From contig VXAI01000068.1 in NCBI GenBank assembly GCA_013399305.1, positions 2,778,500 to 2,842,499 on the forward strand: DNA of 64,000 nucleotides. Direction: 5' to 3'. This document shows positions 35,290 to 49,480 of this stretch, in pieces. Every line of letters starts with the position of its first letter. Position 1 is the first letter of the stretch. Under the pieces are notes generated by a model that was given only the letters and a program-made list of their open reading frames with translations, was not told the DNA's origin and did no database searches. Both the position numbers and the translations under genes were made by a program. This DNA comes from Rostratula benghalensis. Its lineage: Eukaryota; Chordata; Aves; Charadriiformes; Rostratulidae.

Positions 35290-38200
35290 AAACGACGGCA
35301 GCATGGACAACATTTTTGAGTCAGATCCAAGAAGTTGTTTGAAGCATACTTGGTTTGTTTAGTAGTAGCTGGATCAAACCTCAGTGTGAGGCACATAACA
35401 AATAGTTCTGATGTGTTTTGCTGCAGTCTTACACTGATAAATCTATTTAAAGGTAAAGGTTAAAGCAATGAGAACTATTGTTAGAGCTAAAATATAACCC
35501 ATTGTTCCAGTCAGACATGGATTTATCGATGGCACTGAGAGGACCTAAACATGGTATGGCCTTCTTCCATCCAGTCCCCTCAGTCAATATTTTGGATGCA
35601 GAGCTGCTGTGTGACAGGACAAAATCACAGCTCTACAGTTGGTTGTCTGTGCCCTCTTCCCACTTGGATCAGTTGTGAACTTCTCTCTGCCCTCAGAAAA
35701 CTCACCCCTTTTTGGTTTTTTACACAGATATTATGAAATAGTCCAGCTAGCGAGGTCTGGGTAGGAAATGTGAAAGCTCCTTTCCCATATAGTGAGACAA
35801 GCAGTCAACCAGTGAAACAATTTGGATTAAGGCTGCATTGAAGGTCTTAATTTATTTATTTGACTGTCTAATATGCTGTGCAACTAAATAGATGCTTCTG
35901 AGAGACTGCATTCACTGCTTTATAGAGAAAGCTGCTCGACACAGCTAATTTATTAAAAAGGAGGAGCAGACGTTCATTGCTAGATCTTCAATAAATAGAG
36001 TTGAGAGATCTTCTTTCCTCTAGTAAGAGAAAGAAGCTTTCATCTGTGGAAAATCAGGTAACACCTGAAAGGTTGATGAAAGTCGTGGCTGAATTTACAA
36101 GGAGACAGACAGGGTGGTCAGGAAATGCTGTGTGGGCTCTCATTATGGCTGCCCCTGGGACGCTGTGGCACCTCTGCCTGTCCACCCTGAGGGGATGGCA
36201 GTAGCACCATGATGAGGGACCTACAAGGGTAGTAAATTGATCATTAATTGTGAGCGAGAGCAAATGCAGCAAAGAACATATTCTAGACCTGCTTTGGTAC
36301 TTATAATAATTCTTACTGGTTTAATGACCTGAAAATAGCATGCTTGGCTTCAATTTAGAATGAGTTGGCCAGAGTAGTAGTTGAGTAGAGAAATACGTCT
36401 CCGTTGGGCAAACTGGAACCTGACCAACACAGGCTTGCTGCAAATCCAGCCTGCGTGTGTCTAAGCTCTTACAAACAGATCCTCTTGAGGTGAGGAGGAG
36501 ACAAAACCTAACTTCACTGTGGAAGCAGTGGGATGGAGATCTAGACATCCATGACTAATGTTGATTGTAATCTGTGCACTAAGTTCAATTCTAAAGTTTC
36601 ATAGGTATCCTGTATTTCAGGCATGTGCCTTGCTGTTTAATTATTTTCTTCTAGTAGGCATAGACTTTTTTGAAGGCAACCATAATAGATTTGTGGATGC
36701 TCAGTGGTTACCCAGATAATCAGCTAACAGCCCAGTGCTTCTCTGGTTGGTTAGCCTATGAATCACAGACTCATGTTTGTTTTTTGTAGGGCACTTCAGT
36801 GCACCAGTGCTTCAAGCCAGATCCTTGAGATGTTGTATTTCCACAGCCCCCTGGTAGACCCACACCAAGCTCACGTCATGTGGCACTAGGGAGAATTTGA
36901 TGCTTGATTGAACATAAACCAAATCTGTATAATTCTTTCCTGCCTGGGTAGTCCCCATTAGTTGTTTAAATAAGAATTTCTGGTGTGGGCTGGAAAAGTT
37001 TTCCAGAAAAATTGGAGAAAGGTATCAAGAGTGTTGCAGTGTCACAAAATGGTACAGTTGAGTAAAATACCCACCTCTGCAAAAATGGCGATGGTGTACG
37101 TTTGAGATATAGGTATACTTCATCTTCCTGCTTATTTATAGGTAGGTTTCCTAATGACTGAAATCTTTCACCATTCTGGATAAATGGCATCTTTCTTCAA
37201 GAGTTTCAGAGCCTCATTAAAGACCTGTGATTGCTGTTCTACAGGAACTATTCTATGATTGGCCTTGGAAGTTGCCACATGCATTTGCAATAGTCAGCCT
37301 CTGGCTCCTTTGTGTCTTACCTTTTGAGGGACAACCCCATCACAATCTCTCAGCATTCATGAAAAATGATGATTTTGTCAGGCTGTATTACAAATCACAG
37401 CTCTTGTTCAAGCTAGCTATGTGGGATAAAACCCTTCCAAAAGGGTAGGAGTTCCAGCTAGTGAAATGTGACAGTTAAATAAGATTAGACATTTCCTCTT
37501 TTGCTGCAAGTATTTACCTGAGGAAAAGGCTAGATTGTTTCTATTGTATTAATTAAAATATTTTCTATTAAGGAAATACATAACTTGCACATTGATATTT
37601 TAGATATATGTCTAGTTTTGTGTTACATGTTCTTTGTGACATTTTATCATAGTAATTATTAGCATGAGCGCTGTTTGTAAGGCTCTGCATGATCTGTGTC
37701 TGTAATAGCACTATAATGTCATAGCTGCTTTGCTTCCAAGCAGATCAATGAACATTTTTGAACATTTTGCTGTGCTAACATGCAGCAACCTTGTAGAGGT
37801 TGACAATTAAGACTGAGGCCACTGACTACATCACTGAAAGTAACATTTTGATTATTTTTTTTTTTTGGTGTGTGTGTTGTACTGGGATGAAGGCCAGTTG
37901 GCCTCTAAAGATAGTTTCCATAGCTACTGTCCTACAGAGAAAGAAAATGCTGTCACAGCATTTTTCCTTTGGACCTTTATAGTTTTTATGCAAGCTGTCA
38001 AGACAATTAATTTTCATCAGATGTATTGGTTATTAGCTGTTGAAAGCAGGGGGGCGTGGGTGGGTATATATGATGAAAAAGAGCATTAAACTAAGTAAAA
38101 CATCAAGAGATTTCTTTATGTACACAATGTGAATGCATTTCAGCTTTACAAAATCCCATTACTGCAGCATCTGATATGCCAGAATGCAATCTATGCTCAA

Positions 38201-41200
38201 AAGACAAGGTCCTGAAACTGCTCAACTTTATTTCTGAGAAGAAGTAAGCCCGGCACCGACTTACACCGTTGCTTCGTGTTGGATATTGTGATCTATATTT
38301 TTAATTCCTTTTAAAAATGAAATGAAAAAACCACACCCCGGCCTGTGAGAAAAAGCTCTTGAACTTTCACTGGTTTAAAATGAAAACAATTCTTTGTGCC
38401 TCTTGGGCATAGGAGAGCATAAAAGGGGCGGTAAATACTATGGCAGTAGATTGTGTGAAAATAAGCATTGAGTATGAGATTATTTCTTGAGGTGAGCGTG
38501 GGTAATGTCTTCATTTCGCTCGGCGATGAGGCTTCAGGGCACGCTGTTTCCGAGCTGGGCTGGTTCTGGGAGTCATTAACGCGTGGTTCTATTACCAGCT
38601 CGAACGGCGCATTTCCCGTAGATCGCTGAGGCAGAAATAAGTGTTTGAGTACTCAGATCGTAATACTTGAACAATTTGTGTAAATTTATGGCACCTTGTC
38701 TCGTTCTCTCCATGTAAAGTAATGGAAGGGGCTCTGTCTGCTCTCTGAGGTGATGGATCCAGCTGCTGTTACATTGCTTCCGAGCTGCCACCGCGCTCTA
38801 ACCTCTTCAGAGGTCTTAATGTCAGCTCTCACTCCCCAGGATTGTCCTCTTCTGCACTGTCTAGGGACGGCGCTCAGACCTTACTAAATGGCTTTGACCG
38901 TAATCATTGACTTCAGAGTCAAACCAAATTTGCTGAGGAGAACCTTCACCCAAACATGAAACTGGTGGCCCTGTCCTTCAGCATGGCCACCTGCTGGCTG
39001 GCCAGTAAACTCCTGGGAAAATCCTCTGACGGTTGAGGAAGGAGCAGATTTACAACCTAAAACATGAAAAACTCCATCCAGAGTATAACAGTGGCTGGAG
39101 GCCTCTAATGCAGAGGAGGTAAATAAGCTAGGAGTCTGAAGGGTCAGAGGGGCATTTTGGGTTGTGGCTGTGAGAGTGTTTTCTTCCCCTTCCCTTCTGG
39201 TAAAAATTTACCTGTCTGATTTTTGGCTGGCCACTTGTGAAAGTGATTATTTTATTTGCTCAAGACTACTGGTGCTTGAGCTATGGGGATGCTGAGCCCC
39301 ACTGCCCCTGGAATGGCTAAGCCCTGCCAGTCATCAGCACGAGCTGTCCCGCTCCATCATTGCCAGTCCCTTAAAAATCCAGGGTAGTTATGTGTCTGGG
39401 GTAATCCGGCTGATGAAATACATCTCAGTGGAAGTGGGCTGACTAAAACCAGCCATCTGGCTGCCTGTTTAAACTCTTTAATTGCTTCTTAGTGTGATGG
39501 ACTTAATCTTCTAGGGTTTTAAAATACTTTTCTTCATTGATACCTTTGATGCTATGAAGTACTTGAGTGCATTTGCTTAGAAAGGTTTTCCTCATTGGAA
39601 AGGAAAGTTGTTTCATGTTGGTTTATTTTAAGTTTTGTAGTTCTAAAAGATACTAGTGTTTGTAAAGAAAATATAGCTTTGGGAAACCCTGTAAAATATG
39701 ACCTGTATGTAGAGGAAAATTGAAATTATTCAGTACCTATCTATAAAATTAATAGTTTTCCCATCTGTCACTTGCAATTCTGAGAGATTTAAGTTTTGGA
39801 TTTTTAAGTAAAGCTTTAGTTTTTTATAGGTGCATATAAAACTTTCATCTATAAGTAGGTAAAGTTTTCCATAATATTTTCACAAGATGGTTTTGAGGGA
39901 AGTATCTGTTGATAGACCTCATGTTACTGGGACAGCTTATCTTTTCCTACATCTGAGATTGCAAAAAACACACAAGTATGTGAACTAAAGTAATTTTGAA
40001 TTTAGCAAGTACCTGTATAATCGTTTAATGCACTGGGATGTGGTATTGATGCCGAGTGAGAGCTTTGTAGATGGAGGCCAGTGGAAGACCTGTTGATGTG
40101 ATGCCTTGTCTCATTGCCAGAGCCAGCAGCAGGACAAAGCAAGACCTTTTGTGTCTTGGTCATGCCTTCTCACCCTCCATATTTAGTAGAGGGGTGAATA
40201 GGTGGGTATTTTTTGCAGAATAAACTCCTAGAATTTTGTTTCCACCTGAAATTAGATGATAGTGACTTTCAGTGCCAACTATGAAAATTGTTTTTATGGG
40301 TTGTACAGTAATAAGCAGGTACTGGTCTTACAGTAAGAAATAATACGCAATCTAAAACCTTATGTTTTTTTCTGCTTGACTAAATAAACCCTCAAAGTGT
40401 CTCCTCCAAATGGTAGATGAAACTAATTAAGACAATATGTTGTTAAGAAAAATATGTCAATATGGAAATATCTTAGCCTATCAAAATATGTTTGTTCTTG
40501 CAGTATGATGAGAAAGGGGAGGTTTTGGGGACTTTGAGAAAGGAGAGTGAATGCAAACATCTCTTAGGTATTGACTCCTTGAGTTTGGAAAAGCTCAGAA
40601 CACCTGTAATGCATCTTAGACCATGAATTACTTATATTCTCTATATACAAGAGTTCTTTTTGCACTCTTGTGAAACACTGTTTTACGAGAAGAGCCACTG
40701 TTAGAATTTTTCTAATGAGTCCTGGGTATCAAGGAAATTGCTTCTGTTGGCTTTCTCTAAGAAACTTCTAATTATTGGTGGTGAGTGTTCAAGTAGGTGC
40801 TTACTAAAGCCACATTCTGATCCTTTGAATTCAAGGTAAACGTATACCTTAGCTTTGAGCAGCAGAAATTCAAAATGCCTATATATGTTTATTTTCTGGC
40901 AGCTGGCTTGGTCTCTCCTAAACTAAAGGCATAGCCATGTAGTGATGCAGGAGATTTATCTACAAAGTTTATCACCAATTTTATATATGGCTGCTTTTTT
41001 CCTGCTCTACTAAAATGGATACTTAAAGCATGTGTCTAGTTTTATGATCTCTAATATCAAAGTAACTTAAAATCCAGATTAGGCTCACTCACTTAATTGG
41101 CAAATGACCTTTACTGGATTTATTTTCTTGGTATAGCTTTTGACTGGGGAATTAAATTTTGAAATAATCAATACCTTGATTTGAAACTGACTTTTTCCTG

Positions 41201-42904
41201 GTTCTGTAAATGAGGTAATAGTTGTGCTGATGCTACATGAGCACTGTGTGTGCTTTTTATTTTGCTTCCTACTGAAGGTGATGTAGCCGGCTGTGGTGAT
41301 GACTGTAATAAGTAATTTCAGAGCACAGTTCATTACCCAGTTACAATACTGGAATCCCTCTGCTGTGAAACATAGCAAGGAGCTTTATTCAAACATCAAG
41401 TTGGTTTCAAAACATGTCATGTGTGGAGCTGTAGAAACTGGACAAATGCAGACTTGCCTAAGTATTTGGTTGATATTTGAACTGCTGAAATTCTTTCCAT
41501 TTTAATACTTCAGACAGTTAATATTTTAAGTATTGCTTAATCTACATTTAATATGTTTGGAAATGCCAGAATACTAACACATCTTAATCCTTGTATCTTT
41601 TAAATTAGTTGTTTTGTTTGCTAAAGTTGAACATCTATTGAAGTTGATGCTATTTGAGCTTTGAGAAGCTGGCCCTGTTCATGAAGCAGATCTAGCTATG
41701 TCTTTGGGGAAAATAATTTCAAATGTCACAATAGGGTTTAATTTGTCTGAGAGTTGTTGAAGCTGTTTGCTTCCCCGATTCAGGTTTTAAACAGAAAGCT
41801 ATTTTTTCAGATTGTGTTTACTTGTAACATGATGGCAGTGCACTTTTTCTTAATAGGATTTTCAGTCACATCACAAATTAGAAAAGTTTTAAGTAACAGT
41901 TCTGGCCCAGTTTTATTGAGCTGTACTAGCTGAAAGGATAGGCAGTACCCAGGTCTCAGTTGATAATGTTTTTTTCATTTACTATTCGGAGAGCAGGGTT
42001 TAAACCCGTTGTTCTTGAGTAAGTTTGGGTTACTGCATGTGAGGTTTTTTTACCAGAGCTCAGTAGAACAACTTGAGTCACACTGGTGGACCTCGTGCCT
42101 ATTCCTCTTCAGTTTTCTCCCTTCTTCTTCCCCGGGAAACCACTGAGGTTGTTATTTGACTATATGTGAATTTGAGTGCTTTATAAATATGCACAAAACT
42201 ACTGTCATTGCTCCACTAATATTTCTGATGTGCTCTGGATTTCATTTTGTTATGTTAAATGGTATATTATGTGGTAAAACTGTCATTTATTACAGTTTCT
42301 TCATCTCTACTTAAACGTGTTGGAAAGCATTTTTCATATATTACCATGTGCTGCATCCATTATTTAAAGTGACAACTATAATTTCTATATTAAAATTAGC
42401 CTCTGTGCACATCAACCACTGTTTGGTTCAGTACAAGTTTCTCTGTCTGCACCGGGGTCCCTGTAGATCTGTGTTCTTTCAAACAGAAAGTATTTTCTTC
42501 TCCTCTTTTAGGTCTACTGAGACAAGGAAGCTTGAGTTTGAGGTTCCAGTTAATCGTCTAATTTGTCAAAACACATAATCAGCCAGAGGCCACTGTCTTT
42601 GACTTTATACAGTCTTCTTTTGTAGATGGAATGATAGAAAGAACAATTATATCATTAGCATGGAAGTGATTTTATTGCTCTAAGCCTGCATGAATATGAA
42701 TTTGTGTGTTGGGTAACTGAAGGATACTTCAAAGTGATTTTCAATATGCTGTTTTTTTGTCTTTCTGGCATAGTGAGACGTGGTTTAGAAAACATTATTT
42801 TGTGTAAGGCGTACTGAAGCATGTACCATGGGAAAAGACTGAGAGAAGCCCAGCAGTTTATAACTTTTTGCAAGGAAATTTGTTATGGTATCAGACTCAG
42901 TTAC

Positions 42905-43012
42905 GGAGCCAGACTCTTCAGTGGTTCCCAGTGACAGGATGAGGGGCAACAGGCACAAGCTGGAACACAGGATGTTCCATTCAAATATGAGGAAAAACTT
43001 CTTCTTTTAGAG
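42905..43012 (+). mobile_element. CR1 fragment truncated at both ends
   Basis: It contains AGTGGTTCCCAGTGACAGG, GGCACAAGCTGGAACACAGG and AAATATGAGGAAAAACTTC, the same section as in the copy at 52469-52806. The 3' UTR and tail are missing. Confidence 0.88.
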
Positions 43013-44134
43013 GTGCAGAGGTAACACCCATGGATATGGGTGCCACTGTTCTGCTGCTGTACCCAAAGATGTTGTTCAGTTTATTTGATTTCCTGTAAAA
43101 TGATGTGGGAAGAAATTCTCTCACCTCTTGGGTGAGTCGGTAGAGGAAAGCGAAGATGGGTTGCAGCACAAAACACTGTTCTGGGGGCTTGACTAGAAGC
43201 TGTGTCTGCCTCTGCCTTAAAATGGAGACAGTCCCCGGGAGAAATGTGTCCACCTGACTAAGAAGTATTTCTGGATTTTAATAGACTAGTATGCTTATTC
43301 TTGAGGGTGCAAAGTGAAATTATAGCAGACAACGTAAAACCAATTTAAGCAGTAAAGAAAAGGACTCTTTCTGAACAACTTCAATTCTCTTCTGTATTTT
43401 CTCTTTGAGTGGAAGGTCATTGCCGATTTGCTAGGGGTTTATATCAGAATTCTTAAGTATTGAACAATTCTGTAAAGAAGAAGAGTCAAGAGAGAAGGAA
43501 GTCCAGTGGGTAAAACAGAATAAAATCACTTCAGTTTTGCTCCTTGTCCACAACAACAACAAAGATTATTTTTTCCTAGGTATTTTAATGTCAAATTAGA
43601 ACAGAACATGAGTGACAATTGGAACATTAGAGAGTATGCAATAAATGTGGCTCAGTGAGCAAAAAGGCATAGTTAAGCACAACCTGTTAAGAAAAACAGA
43701 AGTCTTCACACTGTGGTCTTTCTGGATGGGTAAAACCACATCACGCTGTGTGACACCCCCCAAAAAAGAGATTACAAAGAATACCAGAAATGTGTTGTGA
43801 TGATCTGGAAACAAGGGGGTGGAAAACAGAGGTAAGAGGTCAACCAGTAATAAAGCAAGAACAGGTACCTTGTTTGAATTGTAAGAGCAAAACCTGAAAA
43901 TCTTTGTAGAAAACAAGGGCAAAAATCTTCCTAAACTTTCTCGGGAACAAATGACAACTGGATGTATCACTTGGGCAGAGCAGAAGGAAAGCTAGATATG
44001 AAGAAAACAGTGGGATCTGTGAGTTTGGTTGAGCTTAGGGTGCAAATTATGTTAGGCTTTGTGCCCAAGCCAATGTTTTTGTGCCTTACACCCCATTTTT
44101 CTTCAGTTGTGCCTTTGGTCTGTCTCCCCTTGCC

Positions 44135-44154
44135 TTTTTTTTTTTTTTTTTTTT
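44135..44154 (+). repeat. Poly(T) tract
   Basis: A run of 20 T bases after a pyrimidine-rich stretch. Confidence 0.95.
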
Positions 44155-44976
44155 GTGAAGAAATGCACTTCTGTCATTTTTATTTCAGTAGAAATACAAG
44201 AGGTGGCTTAGTGATAAGTTTCTGGAATCTCCATTTTACAGACCCAGTTGTCTCTAGCCTTCATCACTCTCTTGCAAATTGAATTTCAGAAGGTGGTAAT
44301 TTCCTAACAGGATGTGTAGTCAGCACTTTGCATGACTGTTACCCATGGAATTTAAGAGCAATTAGGATTAAGACTGAGCAAAGATCTTCCGATACCGGTA
44401 GCAGGTTTGCATGGAAGGAAGATACTTTGAAGAAGTAATAGCAGTCTGCATCTATATCCTGCGGTTAGTTTATGTCTGCTAGTTATGAAAAAATGTTTCC
44501 ATGATTTTCAGCTTTATGTGGAACAAGGGTTCTGACTCCATTTTCGTAGAGGACAACCACATACATTCCAGTTAGCACCCTCTGAGGCAGCCTCAGGGGA
44601 TAAGACCAAAGGAGTGAGAATTCTTTTGTGCTGTGATGCAGTGGCTGGTAAAGTTACACTCCTGGTAAGCGTGATGCATTTTATGTTAATAAACAAAGAT
44701 CATTAACTGAAGACTGAAGTGCTGCCAATTCTGAATCTTTCATGAGCAATAAATTCTCATTAGAAATCCTTTAGGGAAATGCATATCCTTTCAAAAGAAT
44801 TTCCACAGCACATCATCTCCACGTGACAAATCTCCAGAGAAAAAAAATATGAGCAACCAGTGATTGGGGGATTTGTTAGCTCAACTTCCAAGTCCTTTGC
44901 AAAAAGAAAACCTTGTTTGTTTGTTTCTTCCTTTGTTTTTCATTTTCCAAGGTCTTCTTAAGTCCAGGCTTAGTGG

Positions 44977-45003
44977 AAAAAAAAAAAAAAAAAAAAAAAA
45001 AAA
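44977..45003 (+). repeat. Poly(A) tract
   Basis: A run of 27 A bases. No clear target-site duplication or recognisable transcript copy lies upstream, so a slippage-expanded run is more likely than a retrocopy tail. Confidence 0.95.
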
Positions 45004-45225
45004 CCCAGAAAAGATCTTTGCTAGAAATGGCTGAAGGGGTTCCGTACTCACAGCTAATTTCTGTTTGGGTCACAATCCAGAGAATTCGTCATCTATCAGG
45101 AGATAATCCGCTGGATTCCAAATATTTTTTTTTTTAAAAAAAACCCCTAACATAACTAAACAACACATTAAAAATAGTACAAATCTGTATGCCTTAGTAA
45201 TTGCTAGGTGTACAATTGCTTTGAT

Positions 45226-45288
45226 GGGGGGGGTTGGACTCGATGATCTCTGAATGTCCCTTCCAACCCCTATGATTCTGTGGGTCTG
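45226..45288 (+). mobile_element. CR1 tail fragment
   Basis: GGTTGGACTCGATGATCTCT, then GTCCCTTCCAACCCC and ATGATTCTGTG, is a CR1 3' terminus of about 60 bp. It follows a run of eight G bases. Confidence 0.88.
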
Positions 45289-45837
45289 TAATTCAGACCA
45301 GACAGAATACCCAGACCAGAAACTGAAGAACTGAGACTCCATCTAGTTTAGAGACCAGCTTAATTAAACTAAGGAAAAATAGCTACACTTTCCTTAATAA
45401 GGATGCAGTGCACAAACCCACAAAAATCTAGAGTAGAATAAAAGTGCTGAAGGACATGCTGAAGAAAAGCAAGATGTGAAAAGTACCCTTCCGTGGAGTG
45501 ATTTCTTTCCAGTCCTTGCTCTGTGTTTTCTTTCTGGAATGTGCATTACGAAATGCTATTTCGATGGCTATGTAGAGAGCGTGGCTGCATTCACATCACT
45601 GCTGTTGCTTTCAATTTCACCGAATCCCAGAAATAAAAATCTGACTCTTTTGAACTTGGCATCTGCTTGAGCAGCACCTTCCTTGTGTTGGTGACTGATG
45701 CGTTGCCAGGCTGGTGTCAGCTCCGCTCAACAGCCACATGTCACCGGCCCCGGTACTTTACTTCCAGCAGTGAGAGCAGGTGTATTTGGGCATCAGGACC
45801 AAAAGAAAGCATCTTGTGGGCATGTGAAATGAAGAAG

Positions 45838-45900
45838 CATAGAATCATCTAGGTTGGAAGAGACCTGTAAGATCATCGAGTCCAACCACTGCCAAGAGTG
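45838..45900 (-). mobile_element. CR1 tail fragment, inverted
   Basis: CATAGAATCATCTAGGTTGG, AGAGACCTGTAAGATCATCG and AGTCCAACCACTGCC are the complement of a CR1 3' end, truncated after about 60 bp. Confidence 0.88.
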
Positions 45901-48900
45901 TGTTGGAAATAAGAGGGAGGTAAACTTTGGTGGCTTAAGCTGTTGCCTTTCTCCCATGGTTGAAACTGTCATGTAGCAATGACCCTGAGCATCTTTCATT
46001 ACCCACTTTAAACCCAGCTGCACTGTCAAGCTAAACTGGCAGGTTTTTAGCAACTTGCCTTACTGTCTTACCCTCCCATTTAAAGAATGGGACCATAACT
46101 GGACCATATGCTACTACAGGAGGATCAGGTGAATTAGTAGGGTACCAGAAGGGAAAGGTGAAATTTGCTTTCCACACTGAGCTGTACTGGAGCAGGTGAT
46201 AAGAACGATCCAGGGGCCCTGAGGATGCTGTCAAAAAGAAGATAAGAACTACATTTTGTTTTAATTAGGATAGTGCAAACTATGAAAGAGTTCTCAGGAA
46301 GAAATTTGGTGCTGTTTTAGAGCATTTTAGGGTTTTTGTTTATGTAAGATATTTTAAAATATCACCTGAAAAGACAAGCAAGCAGTCATTCTTGTAGTAG
46401 ACAGTAGGGATCAGTGTGCAACAGCTGCCTGTATTGTAATGTAAAGTTTCCTTTGCTGGTTAAATATTCCAAACTGACTTCTATTAGTCCTTCCTTTTTT
46501 TTTCTTTTTTTTTTCCTGTTTGAACACTGAGGTTTTCCATGATGATAAGTCTTTTAGAACTTGGCAGTTCGCCTAATCATGCAAATTCCTACTGTATGCT
46601 TCTTGGGTTGCAACTTATTGACAGAAATAATACAGCATTAAATACAAATATTACTGTTAATGTCACATTAAAATTGATAAATCAATCACTTATGTCAAGA
46701 AATTCTGAACTACAGTGGTATGAATTTCTTAAATTGCTTTTGCTAGGTATTTTATGGTGTGGATTGCAGAACAGAGGCAATAAGCTTTATGGTTAATGTA
46801 CCACTTTTAATAATAACTTTTGTGGGACATATCCCGTGCTCATTTATTTGCAGCAGAATATTTTAGTATTTTATGGGGAATATTGAATCAATAGGTTTAA
46901 ACAGGGAGGAAATCCACGCAGAATTTGGCATGGCTAAAACCTTAACTACATTTTTCAGTAAATGCAAGGTTTACATAATACATGGACTATTTAATTTATA
47001 ATGTGAAAACCTGTACTTCAGATGTGTTTTCAGAGCTCAGTTCTGTAGGGCTGTTTACTTGGTGTTTCTTGGCGCTTAGGTGTCTGATGTTTCATACTTG
47101 ACGTTGCATTAAAATGGACAGCCAGGTGTAAGTCCCTTGCCTGCTACAGTTTACCGTTTTGTGGTTGGGCTGATTTTTAAAATAAATCTTGAAGCATCTC
47201 TCACTACTCTCTGCAGACTTTAGGAATTATTAGGGAAATGTTTGGGGTTTTTTGTTGGTTTTTTTTTTTCCCCTTTTCTGTTTCTCTGTATCATAAAAAA
47301 ATTCAGTGAGCTTTTCTCACTTGTTTTCTTCTTCCACCCAGAATATCAGCCCAAAATAAAAACTTCAGAGGAATATACCTGAAAAAAAAAATTGCAAGGG
47401 AATGCATTATCTCTTGAATAATGCTCATAAGTGACAAGTTCCAGGAGATTTGTAAAATGATTGCGTGGTATAATTTAAATTATTCTTATGATTTGGTATT
47501 GTGTCATACGGGCATTAATCTTTTATCCTACAACTGTATGTGTGCGTCATAGGGAAGGAATAGCTATTTTTGCTGGGTTTTTTTTTTCCCCTTAATCGAG
47601 AATCTGCATTGATTGTCATGATTGGTACTGTCTCCATGTCTTGTCAAGCATCTGAAAGGGGTGTTGGTGGCTCTATTTATTGTCCTTCTGATTATTTAGT
47701 AATTACTGATGACCATTATTTAAAGGTCTCTCTTTGCTCTTCACTTGCTGGGTTTCCTGGCTTTTCTACATTACCAAGGTTAAAAACCATCTCAAAAGCT
47801 TGACAGAAAAAAATCCCAAAATTGTAAACTTTGAGTCTAGATCTCCCTAACAATGTCTGACACCATTGGCCAAAATGTATGCAGAATTTGGGAGGTGGGC
47901 TGTGTTGTGAAGTCAGCACTAATAGTGGAAGGAGACACGCTTCCCCCACCATTAACAAATATACATATTTGGAATGTCTGAAATACCAGTGAATCATTAA
48001 AGTGCATGGTCCTGAATCCATAATTTCAGTGCTGAAAACAGTAGATGTCTGAGAAGATACGAAGATTACCAGTGTGAGAGAAGATGCTTCTGTTGAAAAC
48101 GCATCACTGTCCATCCCCGTGTACGTGCTCAGGACAGGGACTGTGCTCAAGTGCCCTCGGCTGCCGTGCCACCGCCGCTGAGAGAGTAATTTGTCATGAA
48201 AACAATCCCATCATCATCTCCCATGGACTCCTGATAACCTTTCCTTTTCCGATTTCTCTGTCATGGCTCTGCACCTCTTTCCTAGCCAAAGGCAACCTTT
48301 TTGCTTCTCTAATGAAGGCTCTGCCCATTCTCTGTTCCTCTCTCTGCCTCCTCCTTTCTGACCGGGGATGTGACTCAGCCCTGGTTATCCCATCATATTC
48401 TTCCATGGAATTTCTTCTGTAGTTGGTGTCTTCTTTAGATGCTACTGCAAAGTAATGCGATGATCTTCTTTGAACTTCTAATTCGGATTTCATATACGTT
48501 AAAAGCCACTGGAAGTTGTTAAGGAGCTACTGGGGATTGCTGATGTATATTTTAGATTATAGTTAGAATTGCTGGGAGGGCTTTTTCCCCCTAATATTAG
48601 AGCCACCCAAAGAAACTACAGTTTAAATAAGTTAGTACTTGTTTTGCTGGCTGGGATTTGGGATAATCGTGTCCTGTAGAAGAGAAGATTCACGTAAATG
48701 ATGTTTCCTGTAGGCTTATCTTCTATTCAGATATTAATACAAATAAATTAGCAATAAATAGGAGCCTGTGCCTTCCTTGTGGCTCTATCCTGTCTATCCT
48801 GCTTCTGCTTGACAGCATTAGTGCTTCCGTTACTGTAAATCCAGCCGTTGCAATTATTGTAAAATATAATGAAATAAAGCTTGTACTTTATCAGGGTTAA

Positions 48901-48958
48901 ATTCCCAACGAATATTTCTTTGTGAGATGACTCTTTTATTACCTGCCCAAGTTAAACC

Positions 48959-49034
48959 NNNNNNNNNNNNNNNNNNNNNNNNNNNNNNNNNNNNNNNNNN
49001 NNNNNNNNNNNNNNNNNNNNNNNNNNNNNNNNNN
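48959..49034. other. Assembly gap of 76 N
   Basis: A short run of unresolved bases lies just upstream of a 5S-rRNA-like sequence. It may hide more of that repeat. Confidence 0.99.
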
Positions 49035-49094
49035 GGGTAAGGCTGAGCATCGCTAACCCCCACCATTGCAATAGGAGCTGAAAGAGGCGCATTA

Positions 49095-49215
49095 GTTCAC
49101 CACAGCCTTTCCACCCTCAGCTCTTCCCTTGTCAGATCTCATGTACTCAACGGGGTCAAGCCTGGTCAGTGTTCGGATGGGAAACCTCCCTAGAAAACCA
49201 GGAGCTGAGCTTGTG
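49095..49215 (+). repeat. Decayed 5S rRNA-derived sequence (pseudogene or 5S-type SINE head)
   Basis: From CCACCCT onward the order of blocks follows vertebrate 5S rRNA: a GTCAGATCTC block, a GGGTCAAGCCTGGTCAGT block, then TTCGGATGGGAAACCTCCC and GGAGCTGAGCTT. These correspond to the 5S GTCTGATCTC, GGGTCGGGCCTGGTTAGT, TTGGATGGGAGACCGCC and GGGTGCTGTAGGCTT blocks. Several substitutions and a deletion near the start of the internal promoter make it non-functional as rRNA. It could be a 5S pseudogene or the head of an old 5S-derived SINE of the AmnSINE1 type; I see no clear tRNA-like or tail part. Confidence 0.6.
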
Positions 49216-49412
49216 GCTCTCAGCACAGACTAATAACACCCTGCCTCTAGTCAGTTGTTAGCACCACACTATCTTTACTCCTGGGGTAATCAATTTTAGT
49301 GGTGTTTTTTCTGGTTTGTTTGAAAAACAAATATAAGTGATGAAGTAGGAGGGAAAAGAAAAAAAGTTTTAATAATTTTGGAAGGTGATACATAAGGAGT
49401 GATCACAAAATA

Positions 49413-49480
49413 ACAGAATATCAGGGATTGGAAGGGACCTTGAAAGATCATCTAGTCCAATCCCCCTGCCGGAGCAGGAA
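49413..49480 (-). mobile_element. CR1 tail fragment, inverted
   Basis: AGAATATCAGGGATTGGAAG, GGACCTTGAAAGATCATC and TAGTCCAATCCCCCTGCC are the complement of the CR1 3' end variety seen at 1727-1812. Confidence 0.88.

Noticed and set aside
44880..45003. Poly(A) run as the tail of a processed gene copy
   Set aside because: The upstream 100 bp matches no transcript I recognise and no flanking direct repeat is visible.
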